Shown here: one piece after another, positions 1 to 11,107 of the stretch
Numbering within the stretch: position 1 is the first letter of the stretch
Layout: each line of letters starts with the position of its first letter
From: Primulina eburnea
Lineage: Eukaryota; Streptophyta; Magnoliopsida; Lamiales; Gesneriaceae
Length of the DNA: 64,000 bases
Direction of reading: 5' to 3'
Assembly (NCBI RefSeq): GCF_022965805.1
Contig: NC_133115.1
Span: forward strand, 29,751,321 to 29,815,320
Program-made: the position numbers and the translations under genes
Notes under the pieces: generated by a model
What the model was told of the DNA's origin: nothing
Database searches by the model: none
What the model saw: the letters and a program-made list of their open reading frames with translations, nothing else

Positions 1-1122
1 AATCTCAGTCGATAGGAATGAATCAATCCCTAAACGGCATCGATATAATTCATATATCAGTGTCTGGGCGAATCAGCCGCAGAATTGACGAATCAGTCAA
101 GAATTAGGCGAATCAGCCAATAACCAGACGAATCAGCCTGTAATTAAGCGAATCAGCTTAAGTTTATACGAATCAGTCCATAACCTGACGAATCAGCCGG
201 TGACTAGGCGAATCAGCCTATGACTCAACGACTCAGTAAGCAATACATACAGTCAGTATCTAAGCAACTCAATCAATGACTAGCAAATCAGCAGTCCTTA
301 CATGCAGTGGCTATAAATCAATAGACTACAATCATCAATCTCCTCAATTACAAGAATCAATGTAATAAAATAAAGTATGTGATTTAGGGAAACTCAAGTC
401 AAACCTAACTCGAGTTGTGCAATCCCGAATCAACATTTATTTATACCTTTCTTTCTGATACTCTGACCCTGTCGAAGTCTCGAACTCAAAGCCTGTCAAT
501 ACTCAATCTGACAATCACAATATCGAGGGTACAATATCAATACACCACTCAATCAATACTGGATATAATCAGAATCCAATCCAATTCTGTTTCAACAACA
601 TAACGGCGTAATCTCAATATATCCAGCCCTATCATATCAGTCAGATATCAATTCTAATATCTCATAATCGATAATCAGTCAATCTGGATATCAATTCTTA
701 TTCAATCTCATTCTGAAAATCATAACAAGTTCATATTCAGTCTGTTTCTTACTCTGACTTCGATTCTATGCTATTTACTATGTCAAGAACAACATATTTA
801 AGTTCTATTCAATTCTGACAATATCATAATTTTAAAACATGTCAAAACGTAGTAAAACTTACGTCAAGTCGTAGCCTACTTTGATAGGAACTCAATACCG
901 CAGTCAGATTTAAAATCAGACAGACGGATTTTGTAGAAATCACAAGTCTATGCTTCGAACTTGTTTTTCTCTCTTTCCTCAATTCTTTGCTTCGTTTCCT
1001 TCTTCTGAAACTTAAGAAGGAATGTAGGTATATATATATTGTAGTAACCCGAATTCCAAATTGGGTAATTAACGGATTAATGGTGATTAAGAAGGTTTAA
1101 TGTGTAATTTTGACCGTGGTCA

Positions 1123-1409
1123 TGATCGGACGGACCGAAGATGGTTCGGAAGCACCGAAGAGTTCGTAAGGTCCGAAGTGGGTTCGGTGGATCCGATCAT
1201 TAGGTGTCAAGAGTTGATCGACACGTGGGAGTTCGGACGTTCCGAAGTGTAGGTTCGGTGGATCCGATCATGAGGTGTCAAGAGCAGCTGGACACGTGCA
1301 TGTTCGGACGGTCCGAAGTGTATGATCGGAGGATCCGATCATGAGCTGTCAAGAGCCAATGGACACGTAGCGTTCGGACGTTCCGAAGTGTTGTTCGGAG
1401 GATCCGAAC
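1123..1409 (+). promoter_or_regulatory. Array of ten TTCGG-N5-CCGAA dyads in K U3
   Basis: Ten 17-bp inverted repeats follow the pattern TTCGG, five bases, CCGAA, with TTCGGACGTTCCGAA as a clear example. They alternate with a second, wider dyad with GTGTC and GACAC arms. The array ends six bases before the TATA box. The second LTR has the same set at 2958-3244 and the solo LTR has eight at 61523-61748. The position suggests transcription-factor sites or enhancer repeats of the LTR promoter; that role is inferred. Confidence 0.75.
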
Positions 1410-1415
1410 ATGGCC

Positions 1416-1423
1416 TATAAATA
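1416..1423 (+). promoter_or_regulatory. TATA box of K 5' LTR
   Basis: TATAAATA lies directly after the dyad array, at the place expected for the U3/R promoter. Equivalent boxes are at 3251-3258 and 61755-61762. Confidence 0.75.
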
Positions 1424-2546
1424 GTGCTCGAATTCCTCATTTTGGTATTGCCATTTCTTGAGATTGAGTCTTTAGTGAGAGATTTGGAAGGTTTCTAGGG
1501 TTAGTTGTTGGTCGAGCGATAGCCAAGAGCTGCCAGGAGTAGTAGCGTAGCGGCGCCTGAGTTACGAGGCAATCGACATCAAAGGGCTGTCGACGGACGA
1601 AGGTAAACCCTAAACCTTTGGTAGTACTAGGGAGTGCTGGTTTTTCTAGTCTAGCATGGTAGTATTGATTGAGTATGCTTTTGATGCGTAGGCTTGTGCT
1701 AGATCTGTTTAGCGGTGTTGCGTAAGGCTAGGCTGCTGTGATAGAGGTACGAAAGTACTATCCGAGATATCCTGGTTGAGTATACATTCTTATATGTGTG
1801 GCATGATTATGTGGTGCATTGATATATGTCATATGATGCATGCTATTATGTCACGTTTATTACTGCACGTTGCATTTCATGTTGAGCCGTATCTTCTTCG
1901 AGATAGCCTTTACTGTTGAGCTGTATCTCTTTCGAGATAAGCTATATCTTGGGGCCGCTCAGCCCTGTCTTGTGGACGCATGGACACCGAGAGTACACAG
2001 TGGCCGACGGGTCGGGAGGGCTTCGGTGGTCCGGGACATTTTAGGTCCACGTCTGTCTTGTAGTGGATGCAGTGACCCAGAGGTTGGACCGCGCGGCACT
2101 ATCCACTTGGCGCCTCTAGACTGAGCATTGTTGAGATCCTTTTGTGATTCCTGTTTCTTGACTACCCCGGTATCATGATCATAGCATGTGCATTTCATAT
2201 AGGTCTGTATACTCATACTTTTGTACTGGGCGTTCTTATCGCTCACGTCCTCGGTTTTGTTTATTCTTGGACACCCCATTCCCACGGGGCAGGCCTCAGG
2301 TTGGACAGCTCAGGAGGAGCAGGAGGAGGACGTTGAGTAGCTGGTTGGTTTAGTTTATCGGTATTGTTTTGATTCGATATGGTTGTATTGGATATTTGTA
2401 TTTTGAGTTATTCTAGATTTCGATTGGGTTGTATAACCATTATTTTGTTGACTTTTTCCGCTGTTATCTCTGATTATTGTTAATTAGGTTAATTGCATGC
2501 TTAGTTTTTGATTAGTAGGTGATTCTGGAACGGGTCACTACATTTA

Positions 2547-2558
2547 TGGTATCAGAGC
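2547..2558 (+). other. Primer binding site of K (initiator Met tRNA)
   Basis: TGGTATCAGAGC is four bases after the 5' LTR. It is complementary to the 3' end of plant initiator-methionine tRNA, the usual primer of plant LTR elements. Confidence 0.9.
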
Positions 2559-2641
2559 ATGCGTACGATTTTGGGATATAGATTTCTGTTTTGGGATTTC
2601 CGTTGACCAATTTACTAGTTTCCCTATTCTATGTTGTAGCA

Positions 2642-2794
2642 ATGGCTGACCACTTTGGTGACGGGAGTAGTCAGGGGAGTGTAGGTCGATGGGGTGACCA
2701 GGACGATCATAGACGTCATTCTTTCCGTTTCTACTCCGATGGGTCATTCGGTGTTAGCCAAGCGTCTAGTGATGGGTTGTCCTTTAGATTTTGA
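2642..2794 (+). CDS. gag N-terminal stub of K (50 aa)
   Basis: This short frame starts MADHFGDGSSQG and ends at TGA. It sits where gag begins in gypsy elements, between primer site and polypurine tract, with a pyrimidine-rich stretch and a TAG acceptor three bases before its ATG. It has no zinc knuckle and no recognisable capsid part. I read it as the leftover start of gag kept after internal deletion. Whether it is translated is unknown; it might survive because leader and packaging signals overlap it. Confidence 0.4.
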   Translation: MADHFGDGSSQGSVGRWGDQDDHRRHSFRFYSDGSFGVSQASSDGLSFRF

Positions 2795-2838
2795 GGGTAA
2801 CGATGTTGTTATTTTCGTTTTGTTCATTCTCTAAGCTT

Positions 2839-2856
2839 GATTTCGAGGACGAAATC
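2839..2856 (+). other. Conserved AGGA-loop hairpin before the K polypurine tract
   Basis: GATTTCG-AGGA-CGAAATC forms a 7-bp stem with a 4-base loop, four bases before the polypurine tract. Elements B, T and G have the same loop at the same place with other stem bases. In K there is no pol frame here, so conservation is not explained by coding. Confidence 0.6.
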
Positions 2857-2860
2857 GTTT

Positions 2861-2874
2861 TAAGGGGGGGAGAA
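2861..2874 (+). other. Polypurine tract of K
   Basis: A purine-rich stretch with seven or eight G residues lies directly before the 3' LTR, where plus-strand DNA synthesis is primed. Confidence 0.9.
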
Positions 2875-4370
2875 TGTAGTAACCCGAATTCCAAATTGGG
2901 TAATTAACGGATTAATGGTGATTAAGAAGGTTTAATGTGTAATTTTGACCGTGGTCATGATCGGACGGACCGAAGATGGTTCGGAAGCACCGAAGAGTTC
3001 GTAAGGTCCGAAGTGGGTTCGGTGGATCCGATCATTAGGTGTCAAGAGTTGATCGACACGTGGGAGTTCGGACGTTCCGAAGTGTAGGTTCGGTGGATCC
3101 GATCATGAGGTGTCAAGAGCAGCTGGACACGTGCATGTTCGGACGGTCCGAAGTGTATGATCGGAGGATCCGATCATGAGCTGTCAAGAGCCAATGGACA
3201 CGTAGCGTTCGGACGTTCCGAAGTGTTGTTCGGAGGATCCGAACATGGCCTATAAATAGTGCTCGAATTCCTCATTTTGGTATTGCCATTTCTTGAGATT
3301 GAGTCTTTAGTGAGAGATTTGGAAGGTTTCTAGGGTTAGTTGTTGGTCGAGCGATAGCCAAGAGCTGCCAGGAGTAGTAGCGTAGCGGCGCCTGAGTTAC
3401 GAGGCAATCGACATCAAAGGGCTGTCGACGGACGAAGGTAAACCCTAAACCTTTGGTAGTACTAGGGAGTGCTGGTTTTGCTAGTCTAGCATGGTAGTAT
3501 TGATTGAGTATGCTTTTGATGCGTAGGCTTGTGCTAGATCTGTTTAGCGGTGTTGCGTAAGGCTAGGCTGCTGTGATAGAGGTACGAAAGTACTATCCGA
3601 GATATCCTGGTTGAGTATACATTCTTATATGTGTTGCATGATTATGTGGTGCATTGATATATGTCATATGATGCATGCTATTATGTCACGTTTATTACTG
3701 CACGTTGCATTTCATGTTGAGCCGTATCTTCTTCGAGATAGCCTTTACTGTTGAGCTGTATCTCTTTCGAGATAAGCTATATCTTGGGGCCGCTCAGCCC
3801 TGTCTTGTGGACGCATGGACACCGAGAGTACACAGTGGCCGACGGGTCGGGAGGGCTTCGGTGGTCCGGAACATTTTAGGTCCACGTCTGTCTTGTAGTG
3901 GATGCAGTGACCCAGAGGTTGGACCGCGCGGCACTATCCACTTGGCGCCTCTAGACTGAGCATTGTTGAGATCCTTTTGTGATTCCTGTTTCTTGACTAC
4001 CCCGGTATCATGATCATAGCATGTGCATTTCATATAGGTCTGTATACTCATACTTTTGTACTGGGCGTTCTTATCGCTCACGTCCTCGGTTTTGTTTATT
4101 CTTGGACACCCCATTCCCACGGGGCAGGCCTCAGGTTGGACAGCTCAGGAGGAGCAGGAGGAGGACGTTGAGTAGCTGGTTGGTTTAGTTTATCGGTATT
4201 GTTTTGATTCGATATGGTTGTATTGGATATTTGTATTTTGAGTTATTCTAGATTTCGATTGGGTTGTATAACCATTATTTTGTTGACTTTTTCCGCTGTT
4301 ATCTCTGATTATTGTTAATTAGGTTAATTGCATGCTTAGTTTTTGATTAGTAGGTGATTCTGGAACGGGT

Positions 4371-4377
<7 letters not shown>
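2875..4377 (+). repeat. 3' LTR of element K
   Basis: This 1503-bp LTR is nearly identical to the 5' copy. The differences I see are at about 3480 (G for T), 3635 (T for G) and 3870 (A for G). TATA is at 3251-3258. Confidence 0.93.

Positions 4378-4431
<54 letters not shown>
4378..4431. repeat. (TA)n microsatellite in B LTR
   Basis: An uninterrupted TA run that continues the short TA tract at 1029-1039 on the other side of K. The equivalent run in the right LTR is at 9981-10031. Confidence 0.95.
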
Positions 4432-4434
<3 letters not shown>

Positions 4435-4481
4435 CATGTGATTCATAAGTGTCCTCCCAAAACTTTGCCACAAATCCTCTT

Positions 4482-4695
4482 GCGCATATGCGCGAGAATA
4501 AGACCTACTGCCTCGACGATTCATCCTCGCGCGCATATGCGCGCTATCTCGTCGCGCAGGTGCGCGCCCCCTCGCGCATATGCGCGCCATGTTTCGGCGC
4601 ATGTGCGCCAACCATTCTGGACGTTCCGCGCATGTGCGCGCAGGGTTCTGTCTTCCTCGCACATGTGCGCCCATACTCATCGCGCATGTGCGCGG
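4482..4695 (-). promoter_or_regulatory. CGCGCATATGCGCG palindrome array in B LTR
   Basis: Eight 13-15 bp palindromes of the type CGCGCATATGCGCG or CGCGCATGTGCGCG are spaced 20-50 bp apart. In element orientation they lie in U3 just before the TA-rich promoter tract. The right LTR has a matching array at 10039-10250. The solo B LTR has a different word at the same place. Confidence 0.7.
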
Positions 4696-4864
4696 GGACC
4701 CTTCTTTACGCATAATATCCAACCTTTTTTCGGTTCTCCCGGTCTCATTCGTTCCGTCTATAATTACATTAATTAATCAAGACATCATCCCAGGTTAATC
4801 TAAGATTACGGTAATTATACTCAAATCATTTCAGATTATGGTAATCAAATTCTCGGGCCTTACA

Positions 4865-4878
4865 TTTCTCCCCCTCTT
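4865..4878 (-). other. Polypurine tract of element B
   Basis: On the minus strand this reads as a run of A and G (taagagggggagaaa) ending directly at the LTR start. It fixes the element orientation as minus. Confidence 0.88.
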
Positions 4879-4884
4879 AAATCG

Positions 4885-4902
4885 GAGTTCGTCCTCGAAC
4901 TC
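4885..4902 (-). other. AGGA-loop hairpin before the B polypurine tract
   Basis: On the minus strand GAGTTCG-AGGA-CGAACTC forms a 7-bp stem. The stem bases differ from those in K and T but still pair, and the loop is the same. Confidence 0.6.
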
Positions 4903-5119
4903 GCAAGTAATCAATTCAGATAGGTCAGACGATATGTATACAGAGTTTAAATCAAAAACTCATCTCAATGAATCTGTTCTGAAATTTCAATTTCATATCA
5001 AATTCTATTTCTACAAATAGCTCTGATAAAGTCAATCTCGCAATACTGGCTATACAACATCCGTATGTACCTATCAACAGTTCGTAACAACTCAACACCA
5101 TCAGCTGTTATCGAATTTG

Positions 5120-5740
5120 TTTGTCTCAATCAAAGATATATTCGATCTTTGGTCTCAAATACCAACAGTCATCGTCCGACGGTGGCATATTCGGTTTGTT
5201 TATTATGAGTTGTTTTCATTTTCTTCTGAATGAGCTTCATCTTTTCAGTCCTATCTCTGATCATTTCAGATCCAATCTCAAGAACCTCAGAGATATCATT
5301 TCAATAAAGAGAGGATCCATATATCTTTCCGTACAACGCTTCGAAAGGAGTTATCTCAATACTCGTTTGATAGCTGTTGTTGTACGAAAATTCACAAAAT
5401 GACAATGAATCCTGCCATTTAGTGTTAAAATCAAGCATTACAGCTTTCAGCATATTCTCCGAAATCTGGATAGTCCACTCTGACTGTCCATCAGATAGTG
5501 AATACTATTCAGTATTCAGATATCATCTAGTATCCAACTCTTACTGTACATTCGGTCAAATGTGCAAAATCAACCAAAATCACGGTTTAATATAGTCAAT
5601 TCTCAACACTCCGAGTAAACTAATTACTTTTCTGACAAAATTTCAGTTATATATATCATATTTGTACATCTTCATGTACGAGTTAGCACTCACAGACTGG
5701 GTCAGTCTGTCATTCCTAACTCAATCAATACTCAATTTCG
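5120..5740 (-). pseudogene. Integrase remnant of element B
   Basis: On the minus strand, broken frames resemble gypsy integrase in the expected order. There is a DRLTQSV segment (about 5700), then MDSQSEWTIQ around the position of the catalytic Glu (about 5480), then FEALYGKIYG (about 5330), then a lysine-rich C-terminal part (about 5160-5280). Stops and frameshifts are frequent, so no protein can be made. In an intact element it would insert the cDNA into nuclear DNA. The plus-strand ORFs here are shadows. Confidence 0.7.
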
Positions 5741-6987
5741 AAAGAAATGTAGTAACTTCATCACGATATCCCTGGAAATGTAATCTCATTTCCATTCAGG
5801 AACCGACAAGTTACATAACCAACCTCTTGGTTTGTTTTCTTTCTATCTTTATCTGTCTGTAGTTCAGACATTTCAGTCCAAACTCTGCCATATCTAATCT
5901 CATCTGTTTCTATCAAAACATTTTCTGCTATCAGGATGCTTACTAAATCAAGTATTGCACCTTTCTGACAATCTATGTCATTTCACATTCGAAATATCGG
6001 GCATAAACAAATCAGTTATTAACATACAATACAGTATTACTTACCTGATATTCTGATCGACACTCTGTTCTGACCATCGATATTAAATTCTGTACATTCT
6101 GGTCCACTTTCTGACCTACTTATATTTCAAAATCAGCTCTGGTTCGGACTGTACAGTACAATCTCCATTGTCTATAATCTGTCTCAAGCACGTATTCAGA
6201 ATAACATCAATATTCAATCAGATTCAAAACATGCTAAACTCATTGATACTGATCTGCTAAACACATAACCCTCAATGTCTGACACCGATGTCAACCTCGG
6301 CTGACTAAGCACGGTTTAACTCTGCTAAAATTAACAAATATATCATCTTCCGATATAACACATCCTGAATGCAATCTGCCTCAATCAGGATTCAAAATTT
6401 CAACAATTTCTAATCTCAACTCAAAGCTAAAATCAATCTCCCTAAAATCATATCTAGAGTCTTATCTAGGGAGAACCTTAAAAACTTTCTTATCATTGGT
6501 AAATCAGCCAATGATAGACTCAACTTCAGTAAATCAACTGAATACATAAGGAGTCACTCTGCTCCTTTCTGCAATAATCGAGTCATAGCTAGTACGAATA
6601 TCAAAGGAATTCTCAGTCTAAAATTCTTATCGTACAATATTCATTTCTTGGTCATCTCAGGTCTGATTCTCACCATCTTCTGGAATTAATCTATGGTAGC
6701 TCTGTACTTGATCAACATATCAATATCAGTAATGCAGTTCCAAAATCATAGAACACCAGTACAATACCATCTACCACACAATCTAACTCGATCTCATGCT
6801 CATCGTACTGTAGTATATAAGATCTAACAGAAATCACTGATACAAGATCTTTCCCAAATGAAAAGAAACCAATACTACATTAAATAGGGACTCAACAGAT
6901 AATGCATGCATCAATGCAAATCTTACAAAAATAAAAGTATGTGAATCACCGGTATCCCTCAATACATATGCAGGATAATCAAACAAA
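5741..6987 (-). pseudogene. Decayed protease, RT and RNase H region of element B
   Basis: This is where protease, reverse transcriptase and RNase H should lie, but only about 1.2 kb remain against the 2-3 kb expected, so large parts were deleted. Just after gag, at about 6870-6960 on the minus strand, a segment with RDTGDSHTFIF looks like a decayed retropepsin active site (DTG). I could not recognise RT or RNase H motifs. Confidence 0.5.
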
Positions 6988-8097
6988 TCAGTTACATGCA
7001 ATATCATCATCTGATGCTTCCTGAGCCTGCTCCTCAGTCAAAGCAAATACTCCGGCCTGCTGTCTAGGAGGCTGGCCAACTGTCTGGCTTCCTCCTGGCC
7101 TCTGCTGTGACTGAGATGGTGCTGGCTGAAATGAATGAACAGGAGCTGATCGTCTACTCCATTGTGCTGCTGATCCAGATGATTCGGTTCCCTGGAATCT
7201 TTGGGAATCCCTCTGTGGACATACTCTGGCAAAATGTCCCTGTTGTTTGCAGAAGTGGCAACTACCAAGTACTCCTTGGCATTGCTCAGTGGAATGTCTC
7301 CCTCCACAATTTCCGCAGTAAGCCCCGGTATAACTCTGCTGAGAACCACTGGAGCTAGAAGAACTGCCGCCAGACTTCTTACACTGCTTTCCTCTAGCCT
7401 TCAGAAAATCTTTCCTTCCACCACTGCTACTGCCACTCTCGAATCGGGGAGGTGGTTGCGGTGGTCTCGACACTGGAGGAACAAATTCAGCTCCTCTCTG
7501 CCTTATCAGGCCCGCTTCAGCGCCCTTTGCTCTATTCATGGCATCAACAAAGTTATTCGGTCGCCCTGTGTTCACCAATATAAAAATATCGGGATTCAAG
7601 CCATTGATGAACTGATCAGCAACGGCTTCGTCATTTTCAGACACATGTGGAGCAAACTTCAACAAGGTAGAGAACTTGGTCACATATTCTTCAATGTTCA
7701 GCTGACCCTGTCTCAAGTTGGCAAACTCCGCCCCCTTGTCCTTTCTGTACGATATTGGGAAGAATCTCTGATAAAACTCAGTTTTAAACACATCCCAAGT
7801 AATAATCGTACCTCGTTGCTCCAAGGCCCTCTTCATTGTAATCCACCAGCTTTGTGCAACATCCAGCAACTGGTGCCCAATCAATTTAATCCGGCCCTCA
7901 TCACTGTACTCCAGTTAATCAAACAGCAACTCAATGCTACCTAACCAACTCTCACATTCGACTGATGTCTCAGTACCCGTCAGAGTGGGTGGTTTGAATG
8001 ACTGAAACCTCTTCAGCAAGGTTTCCATTGGAGTCGGTGTTACATCCATTGGAGGATTCGATGTACTACCCTGTTATGGAATTCGTCTAGGAGGCAT
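6988..8097 (-). pseudogene. gag of element B (two in-frame stops)
   Basis: A 370-codon frame from ATG at 8097 to the stop at 6988 encodes a gypsy Gag. The capsid part has the usual WW, F and Y pattern (QSWW..., F..EFYQRFFP, N..QGQLNIEEYVTKF). A serine- and glycine-rich linker follows, then two zinc knuckles: CGNCGGRHSTEQC, with one residue less than the CCHC spacing, and CHFCKQQGHFARVC, which is canonical. TAA codons at 8074-8076 and 7915-7917 interrupt the N-terminal third. An intact Gag would form the particle and bind RNA. The plus-strand ORF over the same bases is a shadow. Confidence 0.85.
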
Positions 8098-8349
8098 ATC
8101 TGAAACTCAAAAGGATTAGTAATCCAATCCAACACATCTGTTTCAATTCAGTCTCTCCTCCGATCATCTTACTGCTGATCGAGAATCGGTTCGAATTCAT
8201 TTCAAATAATACATATTACAAAATCAAATCAGATAAGTCAAGTAACATGTATTATATAAAGCAGTATCATAAGCAAGGAAAGAAACACATTCTACCCCGC
8301 TCACTAGCTTCTATCTCAATCTCAAGAATCTACAGTTCTGGTACCTACA

Positions 8350-8361
8350 GCTCTGATACCA
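8350..8361 (-). other. Primer binding site of element B
   Basis: The minus strand reads TGGTATCAGAGC, matching initiator-Met tRNA, five bases from the right LTR. It confirms minus orientation. Confidence 0.9.
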
Positions 8362-8366
8362 CCTGT

Positions 8367-9977
8367 TGTGGGGACCCGGACGCTAATCAAGTTCTTAATC
8401 ATGTTTGGGACTAATTAATCAATTATAAAACAGGGTCTAAATTTTTTTTTTTAAATACAAAGCGGAAACGTAATGTAATTTACTTCAAATTACATATTAA
8501 ACATAAACATACAATCTTGTGTTATCTACAAGAGTTCAACTAGGTTCAACTACATATCAGTGCTGAATCGTATGTTGCTTCGAAACCCGGATCTCCACGC
8601 TATCTAATCTTCTCTCATCCTCTTCTTGATCCTGATCCAGCCCCACCTGTTGTCATGCACACATACAAAACAAGACAACAGCCGGATAACTCTGGTGAGA
8701 TATAAATATCCCAGTATAAACATTGTATACATGCAATCATATAAAAGCATATACAACAGCATATATAAGCAATATTCTTAACCTGTCTCAAATCAGAAGC
8801 ATAAATCAATATCAAACATTCAATAATCATGAATGATATAAACAATGTAAATCAACATGTCGTATCAGACTCAACTCAACCGACGCGTCGTCTCAGACTC
8901 GACTCAACTCTAACCTAGGGATCTCGATGTCTGGATATAGGTAATTATATCGAATCTCAGTCGATAGGAATGAATCAATCCCTAAACGGCATCGATATAA
9001 TTCATATATCAGTGTCTGGGCGAATCAGCCGCAGAATTGACGAATCAGTCAAGAATTAGGCGAATCAGCCAATAACCAGACGAATCAGCCTGTAATTAAG
9101 CGAATCGGCTTAAGTTTAGACGAATCAGTCCATAACCTGACGAATCAGCCGGTGACTAGGCGAATCAGCCTATAACTCAACGACTCAGTAAGCAATACAT
9201 ACAGTCAGTATCTAAGCAACTCAATCAATGACTAGCAAATCAGCAGTCCTTACATGCAGTGGCTATAAATCAATAGACTACAATCATCAATCTCCTCAAT
9301 TACAAGAATCAATGTAATAAAATAAAGTATGTGATTTAGGGAAACTCAAGTCAAACCTAACTCGAGTTGTGCAATCCCGAATCAACATTTATTTATACCT
9401 TTCTTTCTGATACTCTGACCCTGTCGAAGTCTCGAACTCAAAGCCTGTCAATACTCAATCTGACAATCACAATATCGAGGGTACAATATCAATACACCAC
9501 TCAATCAATACTGGATATAATCAGAATCCAATCCAATTCTGTTTCAACAACATAACGGCGTAATCTCAATATATCCAGCCCTATCATATCAGTCAGATAT
9601 CAATTCTAATATCTCATAATCGATAATCACTCAATCTGGATATCAATTCTTATTCAATCTCATTCTGAAAATCATAACAAGTTCATATTCAGTCCGTTTC
9701 TTACTCTGACTTCGATTATATGATGTTTACTATGTCAAGAACAACATATATAAGTTCTATTCAATTCTGACAATATCATAATTTTAAAACATGTCAAAAC
9801 GTAGTAAAACTTACGTCAAGTCGTAGCCTACTTTGATAGGAACTCAATACTGCAGTCAGATTTAAAATCAGACAGACGGATTTTGTAGAAATCACAAGTC
9901 TATGCTTCGAACTTGTTTTTCTCTCTTTCCTCAATTCTTTGCTTCGTTTCCTTCTTCTGAAACTTAAGAAGGAATGT

Positions 9978-10034
<57 letters not shown>

Positions 10035-10419
10035 TCCTCGCGCGCATATTTCGCGAGATCTTCTGCCTCGACGATTCATCCTCGCGCGCATATGCGCGCT
10101 ATCTCGTCGCGCAGGTGCGCGCCCCCTCGCGCATATGCGCCAACCATTCTGGACGTTCCGTGCATGTGCGCGCATTCAGTTCGCGCATGTGCGCGCAGGG
10201 TTCTGTCTTCCTCGTGCATGTGCGCCCATACTCATCGCGCATGTGCGCGGGGAACCTTCTTTACGCATAATATCCAAACTTCTTTCGGTTCTCCCGGTCT
10301 TATTCGTTCCGTCTATAATTACATTAATTAATCAAGAAATCATCCCAGATTAATCTAAGATTACGGTAATTATACCCAAATCATTTCATATTACGGTAAT
10401 CAAATTCTCGGGCCTTACA
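8367..10419 (-). repeat. Right LTR (5' LTR) of element B
   Basis: This 2053-bp LTR reads TGTGGGGACC to GGGCCTTACA on the plus strand. Its last 1467 bp match the left LTR. It holds a set of CGAATCAGCC-type short repeats at 9019-9190, a (TA)n tract at 9981-10031 and the palindrome array at 10039-10250. The element target duplication cannot be checked because the left end is outside the window. Confidence 0.88.
9019..9190. repeat. Short interspersed CGAATCAG repeats in B LTR
   Basis: The word CGAATCAG(C/T)C recurs every 16-20 bases, eight or nine times. The same array is at 79-220 in the left LTR. It is an internal minisatellite of the LTR. Confidence 0.75.
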
Positions 10420-11107
10420 GTTTGAATGCTTGAATAAGATTGATAAAACAATAGTTGTTCCGAGAGATCTCTTCGTTTTTTATGCATTCTTTATTTATAG
10501 GTGTTGGTTCCCAACGTTAATAAATATATATAGAATCACAGATGTACTGGGTAGCTGGCAATTATGTAGATATTTCCATGTGTCCTTGTTCGTTTGTCAA
10601 ATATAATAAAAGTGAATTGAAATTCCTCATACATTAGCTGAAAGGGGTAATCAACATGTCTTCTCTCTTTTGTCCTAGCTAACAAAATTATTATGAACAC
10701 AGAGATAGACTGTTTGTCGTCGGAGAATGAGGACAGACTGTTCTTCGAGTTAATTTACTTTTCTCGAACAACTTGGTTCAATTTGAGACACCCTCCATTA
10801 CCCGAGAGCATAAACAAAGCCAGAAATATTAGGGAAGGCAAAAATGAATGTAATAATAATAATAATAATAATAATAACCACAACAAAAATTTAACATATT
10901 AAATATTTATTAATAATAATGGTAAAAAAATAAAATATATTAAATAAGCGATAAAATAGTATGTTTATATAAAGATTTAAAAAATTGAGCTTATACCATT
11001 ATCTTTCTGAGTGCTAGAAACAAGAAAATCGTATGGATGAGAACTTGAAAAACTTAATGAAAAACCAAAACAGGATTTTATTGTTGGTTTTTAGAGAAAA
11101 AAATATT
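10420..11107. other. AT-rich flank, no gene seen
   Basis: There is no recognisable protein. An (AAT)n run at 10849-10878 gives an asparagine-rich frame that I reject. A minus-strand TATA-like CTATAAATA is near 10490. Confidence 0.5.

Larger units (their letters stand above)
1040..2542 (+). repeat. 5' LTR of element K
   Basis: The 1503-bp LTR starts TGTAGTAACC and ends CACTACA. It holds ten 17-bp dyads at 1123-1409, a TATAAATA box at 1416-1423, a telo-box-like AAACCCTAAACC at 1605-1616 and a possible splice donor (AAG before GTAAAC) near 1603. Around 1890-1950 there are two copies of a roughly 30-bp sequence built on TATCTC and GAGATA arms. The open frames of about 100 codons in this LTR recur in the other K copies but show no protein family, and I do not treat them as genes. 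Confidence 0.93.
1040..4377 (+). mobile_element. Short non-autonomous LTR retrotransposon K, complete and young
   Basis: Two LTRs of 1503 bp each flank an internal region of only 332 bp. The LTRs run from TGTAGTAACC to CACTACA, and I count three base differences between them by eye. The internal part has an initiator-Met primer site, a 50-codon gag stub and a polypurine tract, but no pol. It therefore needs proteins from another element. It lies in a (TA)n tract, so the target duplication (tatat on both sides) cannot be placed exactly. A solo LTR of the same family is at 61440-62869. The near-identity of the LTRs points to a very recent insertion. Confidence 0.93.
1..4864 (-). mobile_element. 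Left LTR of decayed gypsy element B (cut by window start, split by K)
   Basis: This is the 3' LTR, in element orientation, of a minus-strand Ty3/gypsy element. Bases 1-1039 and 4378-4864 match the right LTR from 8953 to 10419 with few differences, so about 586 bp of this LTR lie before the window. It ends in ccttaca at 4864, the reverse complement of a TGTAAGG start. The K element has inserted into its (TA)n tract and interrupts it. The part after the tract carries a series of CpG-rich palindromes. The short ORFs here, including the Tyr-Ile runs from the TA repeat, are not genes. Confidence 0.88.

Noticed and set aside
1840..2285. Open frames of 94 and 108 codons on both strands in the K LTR, repeated at 3675-4120 and in part at 62185-62497
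   Set aside because: They occur in LTR sequence, overlap each other on opposite strands, have no family motif and break in the solo LTR.
2547..2558. Possible tRNA-like sequence (TGGTATCAGAGC)
   Set aside because: Only 12 bases match tRNA and always next to an LTR, so these are primer sites. I found no tRNA gene.
4336..4776. Frames with Tyr-Ile or Arg/Ala/His-rich repeats
   Set aside because: They are translations of the (TA)n tract and the CGCGCATATGCGCG array.
7107..7944. Plus-strand ORFs of 83 and 247 codons
   Set aside because: They are shadows of the minus-strand B gag, which has zinc knuckles.
9019..9190. Regular short repeats resembling a CRISPR array
   Set aside because: Units are too short, spacing of 16-20 bases is wrong and the context is a plant LTR.
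10693..10902. 69-codon frame with an asparagine run
   Set aside because: The run is an (AAT)n microsatellite and no homology is recognisable.
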